Of a stretch of DNA of 9,709 bases, positions 1 to 4,876 are shown one piece after another. The notes below the pieces were generated by a model. That model made no database searches. It worked only from the letters and a program-made list of their open reading frames with translations, and was not told where the DNA came from. Position 1 is the stretch's first letter; each line of letters begins with the position of its first letter. Position numbers and translations under genes: made by a program. Origin of the DNA: Campylobacteraceae bacterium (GTDB lineage: Bacteria; Campylobacterota; Campylobacteria; Campylobacterales; Sulfurovaceae). The stretch is taken from the NCBI GenBank assembly GCA_027023325.1, contig JALVVQ010000210.1:1-9709 (forward strand), written 5' to 3'.

Positions 1-825
1 ATAATGGGTATCGTGCTTAAGATTGTATGTGGAGACATAGTCCTGGTCATCGGCAAAATACCCTGCCCTCACAAACCCCTCGGAGTGATTGCTGTCTGCA
101 AAGCGCAGTGTTGCATAAAGCCCCAGGCTTCTACTGGTACGAACCTGTGGATCAAACTCCAGATCTGCACTTGGACTAATTGCCCAATAGATAGGCTGCT
201 CATAGATAAGGCCCTCTTTTGTATTGTATCCAAGTCGCGGTATCAAGAGTCCGGAACTGCGCTCTCGGGAGGTGGAGAATGCCAAATACGGAAAATAAAA
301 AATAGGTGTGTCACCCACATAAAATTTAATATCTTTTAGTTTGATATATTTACTCGTAGCGTTGTAATCCGCTTCGGAAAAACCCAAATGCCAGTCAGGG
401 TTTGCCACTGCGCAGGTAGAAAACATTGCTTCCCTGAGCGTATAGCACTGCTTTGTCTTCTCTGCTGACTTGGAAGAGAGCCACACATTCTCCTCATCCA
501 CATAGAAAAATTTCTGGAAAAGTACTTTCTCTTCTTTGACATTCAGTATGACTTTTTGGGTCTCTACCCTGCTTCCATTGGGATTGAGGATACGCACATT
601 TCCCTGAACAGTCAAGCGTTTTTGGTGTTTGTCATATACGGCACTGTCTGCCAGAAAAAGTGTCTTGGCATACTCCAAGACAATATGACCGCTGGCATAT
701 AAATGTGTCTCATCTCCACTAATCTGCTCTGCTTTAAGCTGTACCTGTTTGCTCTCCCCACGCCCCGCTTCTGCCCACATGGTGACAAAGAAGAGGAGAA
801 GAGTGGAGATCAGTACTCTATGCAT
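1..825 (-). CDS. lptD: LPS-assembly outer-membrane protein LptD (OstA), N-terminal part
   Basis: LptD is the outer-membrane barrel that, with LptE, inserts lipopolysaccharide into the outer leaflet. The frame is open from the ATG at 825 to the left edge, giving 275 residues with no stop, so the C-terminal barrel lies outside the window. Residues 1-18 form a signal peptide (MHRVLISTLLLFFVTMWA). Residues about 25-110 are the OstA/LptA-like beta-jellyroll (VQLKAEQISGD, LYASGHIVLEY, VQGNVRILNPNG). The family signature follows at 171-200: GDTPIFYFPYLAFS, then RSSGLLIPRLGYN. Cys127 and Cys138 (FSTCAVANPDWHL) lie where LptD proteins carry the N-terminal cysteines used for disulfides with the barrel; the partners are not visible. 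The start overlaps the 3' end of the upstream RDD gene by 8 nt (ATGCATAG), implying translational coupling. Family assignment is firm. Confidence 0.93.
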   Translation of the reverse strand, partial: MHRVLISTLLLFFVTMWAEAGRGESKQVQLKAEQISGDETHLYASGHIVLEYAKTLFLADSAVYDKHQKRLTVQGNVRILNPNGSRVETQKVILNVKEEKVLFQKFFYVDEENVWLSSKSAEKTKQCYTLREAMFSTCAVANPDWHLGFSEADYNATSKYIKLKDIKFYVGDTPIFYFPYLAFSTSRERSSGLLIPRLGYNTKEGLIYEQPIYWAISPSADLEFDPQVRTSRSLGLYATLRFADSNHSEGFVRAGYFADDQDYVSTYNLKHDTHY

Positions 826-1243
826 TGATCACGATACTCCTAGAGATTCTATCATGTATGGTTTGTCTGGTCGGAGAGAAAAATGCCGGAAGAAATCCTA
901 TATAGAAAAATGCTTCATCCAGTATCCTTACTGCCGAACGCACGAAAGACATAGGCAGTGTCAAGAGCGTACCATCTGTCATGCTCACTGTTTTGATTTT
1001 CATCAGCTGCTTGCCAAGTGTTTTACCATTTTGCCAGGTAAACAGCGTATGGTAGATCACCTTGAGCAATGCCAACACCCAGTAGTTTGTCTTGACAAAG
1101 AGTGTGGCTGCCTCTGGTGTCATGAGTTGTGTCAACTGGTCAAAAAAAATCGCTATAAAAAAAATACTGATGACCAAATCATCAATAGCATACGACCAAA
1201 TACGCTTGGAGTTGGGAGCGAGAGCATCTAAAGGCTGCTGCAT
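818..1243 (-). CDS. RDD-family small integral membrane protein
   Basis: This is a 141-residue membrane protein of the RDD family, whose members are mostly uncharacterised; some are linked to ion or compatible-solute transport, but nothing here shows a substrate. It has the family's opening pattern: Arg14 then Asp21-Asp22 (RIWSYAIDDLVI). The closing pattern is RQTIHDRISRSIVI at 126-139, with a basic loop GKTLGKQLMKIKTV at 73-86 between membrane segments. Hydrophobic stretches lie at about 16-34, 53-69 and 99-122. It sits 1 nt after the purD stop and overlaps the lptD start by 8 nt, so it is the middle gene of a three-gene transcript. The link to lptD suggests an envelope role, but that is inference from position only. 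Confidence 0.87.
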   Translation of the reverse strand: MQQPLDALAPNSKRIWSYAIDDLVISIFFIAIFFDQLTQLMTPEAATLFVKTNYWVLALLKVIYHTLFTWQNGKTLGKQLMKIKTVSMTDGTLLTLPMSFVRSAVRILDEAFFYIGFLPAFFSPTRQTIHDRISRSIVINA

Positions 1244-1244
1244 C

Positions 1245-2522
1245 TTAACTGTCTCTCAATGCCTGATAGGCGATATCAGTGCGGCACTGCTTGCCCACAA
1301 AATGTACCTGACCCACCAGCATATAAGCTCTGTCTCGTGCCTCTCTAATAGAGTCACCCAACCCTACACAGACCAGCACTCTCCCGCCGGTTGCATAAAG
1401 TTTACCATCTGCTTCTCTACTGACACCCGCATAGGAGATATGACTCTCTCCCTCAAGATCAGTATGATGTATCTTGTCGATCACAATCTCCGCAGGCAAG
1501 GAGTTTTTGTAGGGATAGTCTTTGCTTGCCATGACCACACCCACCGCATATTTGTCATAAAACGCAATCTTGGCATCAGCCAAATTCCCTGTGGCTGCTT
1601 TGAGAAAAAGCTCACTGGCCGGTGACTTAAGCAGCGGCATCAACTCCTCACACTCCGGATCACCAAAACGCACATTGTACTCCAAAATAACCGGCTCACC
1701 ATTTACCACCATCACTCCAATGAACAACACACCGGTAAAAGGATGTCCCTCCTCCTCCATGCCCTTCAGTGTCGGCCGGATCACTCGTTCATCCAGCTTG
1801 GCATAGATCTCATTCGTGACCAATGGTGTAGGTGCATAGGCACCCATCCCGCCTGTATTGGGTCCCTGATCCTCATTGAGCAGACGCTTATGATCCTGTG
1901 CCGCAGGCAGCACCACATAGTCCTTGCCATCACAGATAGCAAAGACAGAGAGCTCATAACCATCCAAAAACTCCTCTACGACAATACTGGTACCCGCATC
2001 CCCAAAGGAACTCCCCGCCAACATATCTGCCGCTGCCACTTTTGCTTCATCGTGACTCTGGGCGATGATTACCCCTTTGCCGCCACAAAGCCCATCTGCT
2101 TTGACAACAATCGGTGCTTCCAGTGTCGAGATAAACGCTACTGCTGCGTCCAAAGAATCTGTTTCAATATATCTGGCTGTCGGTACATTATGGCGTGCTA
2201 GAAAGTTCTTCATAAAGATTTTGGAGCCTTCCAGCTGTGCTGCTGCTGCCGTAGGGCCGAAAATCGTCAACTCTCTCTCTCGGAAATAATCTACAATGCC
2301 CTCTACCAACGGTGCTTCCGGACCCACTATCGTCAGCACCACACTGTGTGCCTCTGCAAAATCAGCCAGATCTGAAAAATCACTGAGTGCCACATTCTCA
2401 CCCAGCATATCCGTTGCACCATTGCCTGGTGCAAAATAGAGTTTGCCTACATTTTTATCCCTTTTCAGCGCGAGTCCTATCGAATACTCTCTTCCGCCTG
2501 AACCTATGATCAGTATGTTCAT
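1245..2522 (-). CDS. purD: phosphoribosylamine-glycine ligase (GARS)
   Basis: PurD catalyses the second step of de novo purine synthesis in the cytosol: 5-phosphoribosylamine + glycine + ATP -> GAR + ADP + Pi. The 425-residue length is normal for a monofunctional bacterial enzyme. The N-terminal domain starts MNILIIGSGGREYSIG; most PurD proteins have GREHA here, so GREYS is a lineage variant. The ATP-grasp glycine loop is KADGLCGGKGV (141-151). The family segment QDHKRLLNEDQGPNTGGMG lies at 209-227, and the metal/ATP-binding EYNVRFGDPE at 281-290. All are intact. A Shine-Dalgarno GGAG (2535-2532) sits 9 nt before the ATG. It heads a tight unit with the RDD gene and lptD, and no other purine gene is in the window. 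Confidence 0.97.
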   Translation of the reverse strand: MNILIIGSGGREYSIGLALKRDKNVGKLYFAPGNGATDMLGENVALSDFSDLADFAEAHSVVLTIVGPEAPLVEGIVDYFRERELTIFGPTAAAAQLEGSKIFMKNFLARHNVPTARYIETDSLDAAVAFISTLEAPIVVKADGLCGGKGVIIAQSHDEAKVAAADMLAGSSFGDAGTSIVVEEFLDGYELSVFAICDGKDYVVLPAAQDHKRLLNEDQGPNTGGMGAYAPTPLVTNEIYAKLDERVIRPTLKGMEEEGHPFTGVLFIGVMVVNGEPVILEYNVRFGDPECEELMPLLKSPASELFLKAATGNLADAKIAFYDKYAVGVVMASKDYPYKNSLPAEIVIDKIHHTDLEGESHISYAGVSREADGKLYATGGRVLVCVGLGDSIREARDRAYMLVGQVHFVGKQCRTDIAYQALRDS

Positions 2523-2540
2523 CTATATCTTCTCCAAAAA

Positions 2541-2546
2541 ATTATA
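2541..2546 (-). promoter_or_regulatory. possible -10 box for purD–RDD–lptD
   Basis: A perfect TATAAT reads on the minus strand at 2546-2541, 18 nt before the purD ATG. No convincing -35 box is visible. Transcription starting about 7 nt downstream would leave a leader of only about a dozen bases and begin inside the Shine-Dalgarno region. The true promoter may therefore lie further upstream, on the far side of the 98-bp palindrome. Weak call. Confidence 0.25.
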
Positions 2547-2578
2547 ATCAGTATCTCTTCACAATAAATCTCTTAGTA

Positions 2579-2676
2579 GATGCAGTGCCTGCGGGCAAGG
2601 GGTTTCCAAAAAATGAAAGGCGAACGCAGTGTTCGGTGTCATTTTTTGGGAAGCCCTTACGCACAATGACTGCATC
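2579..2676. repeat. 98-bp imperfect palindrome (hairpin or MITE/REP-like element)
   Basis: The element is bounded by a perfect 8-bp inverted terminal pair, GATGCAGT (2579-2586) and ACTGCATC (2669-2676). Moving inwards, AAGGG (2597-2601) pairs with CCCTT (2654-2658). The stem CCAAAAAATGA (2606-2616) pairs perfectly with TCATTTTTTGG (2639-2649). The apical stem is CGAAC/GTTCG (2621-2625/2631-2635) around a GCAGT loop. Mismatches are scattered at 2587-2589, 2592, 2594, 2596 and 2602. It lies between purD and the divergent GAF–HD-GYP gene, in the purD leader or promoter region. The architecture fits a dispersed palindromic or non-autonomous mobile element, or a long transcribed hairpin. I do not recognise a named family, and no copy is present elsewhere in this window. 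Confidence 0.75.
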
Positions 2677-2880
2677 CAATAAGGTCCGGATGGCCGTTCT
2701 GCTATGACTGGCCCTATAGTACCAAAAGCGGGAGAGAGAATCCATCTTTAGGGGGCGATTTCTCGCAGGCGTGAGCCATACTCAAACGAAAACACCCGCA
2801 CACCGATGGACTACATGTCCCCCTCGAGTTAATGTTGAACCGAATAAATACAGTAGTCGAACCATCCAGATAGAATGATT
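2677..2880. other. unassigned intergenic DNA, GC-richer, with short hairpins
   Basis: About 200 bp with no credible gene on either strand. It is visibly richer in GC than the AT-rich promoter DNA that follows. It contains small stems: CTCGC/GTGAG (2762-2766/2771-2775) with an AGGC loop; GGAC/GTCC (2808-2811/2817-2820) with a TACAT loop; and GGCC boxes at 2692-2695 and 2712-2715. It also has a direct pair GTTGAACC (2834-2841) and GTCGAACC (2856-2863), spaced 22 bp start to start. GGATGG (2688-2693) and CCATCC (2862-2867) are a weak long-range inverted pair. It could be a decayed mobile element continuous with the neighbouring palindrome, a structured RNA, or regulatory DNA. I cannot choose between these. 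Confidence 0.4.
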
Positions 2881-2928
2881 ATAACCAATTTGGAGTTATG
2901 TTCTAGTAAAATATTCTTTTTGCTTTCA

Positions 2929-2973
2929 TATAATTGCAACTATCGAATGTTTATGGAAAAATCATGATATAAT
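2929..2973 (+). promoter_or_regulatory. promoter region of the GAF–HD-GYP / phosphodiesterase unit
   Basis: Two TATAAT boxes lie here, at 2929-2934 and 2968-2973. The second is preceded by TG one base earlier (TGATATAAT, 2965-2973), an extended -10, and would start transcription near 2980, giving a leader of about 25 nt. The first follows a T-rich run (2914-2926), as is usual for sigma-70 promoters in Campylobacterota, which often lack a -35 box. No good TTGACA is spaced correctly for either. The extended -10 is the better candidate. Confidence 0.6.
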
Positions 2974-3006
2974 TATGCAAGAATCTAGATAAAACGGAGA
3001 ATGTCT

Positions 3007-4107
3007 ATGGGAAGAAATGCAAATGAGCAGCTAACTTTTATTTTAAATTCAATCAATGAAGTTGCTGCCATTCACGATCAAGATGAGCTTCTTGTATCGC
3101 TTGCAAAAATGGGGAGAGATATCGTCTCTGCCCAAAGATGCAGCATATGGATTTGGGATCAGAGAGAACATAAGATCTGGACGAAAGTGGCGCAGGGTAT
3201 TGCCCCAGTCATCATCAACGACAATGAAGGTCTTGTTGGCTCTGTGATCCAAAGCGGAAAAACGCTGATCGTCAACAATGTGCAGGATGACAAGAGATTT
3301 AAAGCAGATATCGACGAAAAAACAGGATTTACAACCCGATCTATGATTATCATTCCTATGTTCAACAATGAAAATAGTGTCATGGGTGCCATTCAAGTCA
3401 TCAATAAAAACAAGTTTGCTGAATTTAAAGAGAGTGATATTAGGCATCTAACACTTGTCTCCACCTATGTTGCAGAAAATATCAAATCAATGATTGCAAA
3501 AAAAGAGATCCAAGAGACGCAAAAAGAGCTGATACATATCTTGGGAATCACGAGCGAGAGCCGCTCAAATGAGACAGCAACGCATGTAGCGCGCGTTACA
3601 GAGTACTCTTGGCTGCTGGCCAAACTTTACGGCCTCACATCCAAAGAATGTGAACTCCTCAGGAGTGCCTCACCTATGCATGATATCGGCAAAGTAGGTA
3701 TCCCTGACAATATTCTCAAAAAACCTTCCAACCTCACAGAGAATGAGATGCAAATCATGCAAGAACATACTGTCATTGGACATGACATTCTTAAATATTC
3801 CAAGCTCTCCATTATTCAAGCTGCTGCAATTATCGCTTATCAGCACCATGAAAAATACGATGGTAGTGGGTATCCCAGAGGATTAAAAGGAGAGGATATT
3901 CATATCTTCGGGCGTATTACAGCACTTGTTGATGTCTTCGACGCCCTGAGTAGTGAGAGGGTATACAAAGGTGTATGGGAAGATAAAAAAATCATCTCAT
4001 TCATGCAAGAGGAGAGCGGAAAACACTTTGACCCGAGACTGATAGAGGTATTTTTATCACATTTTGATCACTTTATTGAAATCAGACAAAGACTGGGAAA
4101 TGCATAA
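3007..4107 (+). CDS. GAF–HD-GYP protein, probable cyclic-di-GMP phosphodiesterase
   Basis: HD-GYP proteins hydrolyse c-di-GMP to pGpG/GMP; this one has no membrane segment and should be cytosolic. Residue numbers count from the upstream ATG at 3001. A GAF domain spans about 18-165 and a helical linker about 165-190. The HD-GYP domain spans about 190-360, with H195, the HDIGK pair H227-D228, H256, HHEKYDGSGYP (282-292) and DVFDAL (311-316). All expected metal ligands and the GYP motif are present, so activity is likely. The GAF domain carries NKNKF at 135-139 and FKESD at 142-146, close to the NKFDE pattern of cyclic-nucleotide-binding GAF domains, with the final Glu replaced by Ile. Start choice: GGAG (2996-2999) sits 7 nt before the ATG at 3007 but only 1 nt before the ATG at 3001, so 3007 is preferred. 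Its stop overlaps the next gene by 8 nt. Confidence 0.92.
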   Translation: MGRNANEQLTFILNSINEVAAIHDQDELLVSLAKMGRDIVSAQRCSIWIWDQREHKIWTKVAQGIAPVIINDNEGLVGSVIQSGKTLIVNNVQDDKRFKADIDEKTGFTTRSMIIIPMFNNENSVMGAIQVINKNKFAEFKESDIRHLTLVSTYVAENIKSMIAKKEIQETQKELIHILGITSESRSNETATHVARVTEYSWLLAKLYGLTSKECELLRSASPMHDIGKVGIPDNILKKPSNLTENEMQIMQEHTVIGHDILKYSKLSIIQAAAIIAYQHHEKYDGSGYPRGLKGEDIHIFGRITALVDVFDALSSERVYKGVWEDKKIISFMQEESGKHFDPRLIEVFLSHFDHFIEIRQRLGNA

Positions 4108-4876
4108 TATCATTGCACTCGGTACGCAAGGTATCAAGAATGGCAGAGGAGGAAGCACAGCTTTTCTACTCAATACACATCATGCCATTGATGCAGGAAA
4201 TATTATCCTTCCTCTTGGAGAAAAGTGTACCTCCCTGCACCACATATGGCTTACCCATACCCACCTAGACCACATTGCCGATATTGGCTACATGGTAGAC
4301 GACTATCACGCCTACAGGACAAAAACATTAACCATACATGCCCTGCCTGAGACAATCCGAGTACTTCAGGAACATTTTTTCAACAATACAATATGGCCAG
4401 ATTTCTCCAAAATACCACTCTCAAACCACACAGATATGACCTTGACCTATGCCCCAATCAGCCTCCATACTCCTTATCCCATAGGAGAAAAAAGTACCAT
4501 TCAAGCTTTTGAGTCTGACCATACTATTGCATGCTGCGGCTACATGATCACCAAAGAGAATAGTAGTCTGCTTATCTCTTCAGATACCCATAGTCTGACA
4601 TCAGTTGTCTCCATGATAGAAAAGTACCCACATATCAATGCAATGATTATAGAGTGCTCCTTTCCCTCAGAGATGCATACCCTGGCAACGCTCAGCAAAC
4701 ATTTGACCCCAGCACTCCTCTTTGCTGGGCTCGACATCATAAAAGAGAGGGGACTGCAACTCTATATCAATCACATAAAGCCCGCCTATTACAGTGAAGT
4801 CAGCGAAGAACTGCAAATATTCAACAAAGAGTGGCACCCTACTATCCTAAAGGATGGTGACACCATTCTGTTTTAG
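4100..4876 (+). CDS. metallo-beta-lactamase-fold 3',5'-cyclic-nucleotide phosphodiesterase-like protein (class II PDE type)
   Basis: A 258-residue cytosolic metallohydrolase with no signal peptide. The metal motif HTHLDH is at 53-58, with further likely ligands H141 (ESDHT), D162 (SDTH) and H225 (INHIKP). Beyond the generic fold, several stretches match the class II cyclic-nucleotide phosphodiesterases (yeast PDE1, Vibrio CpdP): HLDHIADIG directly after the metal motif, FNNTIWPDFS at 94-103, IIECSFPSE at 183-191, and HIKP. The likely reaction is cAMP or cGMP to 5'-NMP. The alternative is another member of the fold such as an RNase Z-like or unspecific phosphodiesterase. An in-frame ATG exists at 4064, but ATG 4100 overlaps the upstream stop as ATGCATAA and leaves a normal first beta strand (MHNIIALGTQG), so it is preferred. 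The 3' end overlaps the convergent cyclase gene by 4 nt. Confidence 0.82.
   Translation: MHNIIALGTQGIKNGRGGSTAFLLNTHHAIDAGNIILPLGEKCTSLHHIWLTHTHLDHIADIGYMVDDYHAYRTKTLTIHALPETIRVLQEHFFNNTIWPDFSKIPLSNHTDMTLTYAPISLHTPYPIGEKSTIQAFESDHTIACCGYMITKENSSLLISSDTHSLTSVVSMIEKYPHINAMIIECSFPSEMHTLATLSKHLTPALLFAGLDIIKERGLQLYINHIKPAYYSEVSEELQIFNKEWHPTILKDGDTILF
4851..4874 (+). terminator. weak intrinsic terminator-like hairpin inside the phosphodiesterase 3' end
   Basis: AGGATGG (4851-4857) pairs with CCATTCT (4863-4869) through seven pairs, one a G-T wobble, around a TGACA loop. After one G comes TTTT (4871-4874), ending in the stop codon. It is the only terminator-like structure between the converging genes. 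The stem is short and the T run minimal. On the minus strand the same stem is followed by TTTAGG, which is poorer. Confidence 0.35.

Noticed and set aside
749..1231. 160-codon plus-strand frame across lptD and the RDD gene
   Set aside because: Antisense to recognised genes, with no family resemblance and no ribosome site.
1092..1625. 177-codon plus-strand frame overlapping purD and the RDD gene
   Set aside because: It lies antisense to two motif-supported genes, is rich in Cys/His/Ile as expected for a shadow frame, and has no start signal.
2548..2745. 65-codon minus-strand reading frame upstream of purD
   Set aside because: Half of it is the translated 98-bp palindrome, it has no Shine-Dalgarno, and its residue pattern resembles no protein I know; more likely a chance frame through a repeat.
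2834..2870. Possible tRNA T-arm remnant (GGTTCGA on the minus strand), suggesting an attachment site
   Set aside because: No acceptor stem, anticodon arm or CCA end can be matched around it, and no integrase is nearby.
3049..3447. 132-codon minus-strand frame inside the GAF domain
   Set aside because: Antisense to the well-supported GAF–HD-GYP gene.
4064..4099. Upstream ATG giving the phosphodiesterase 12 more residues
   Set aside because: It would overlap the HD-GYP gene by 44 nt and add a segment outside the fold; the ATG at 4100 gives the usual 8-nt coupled overlap.
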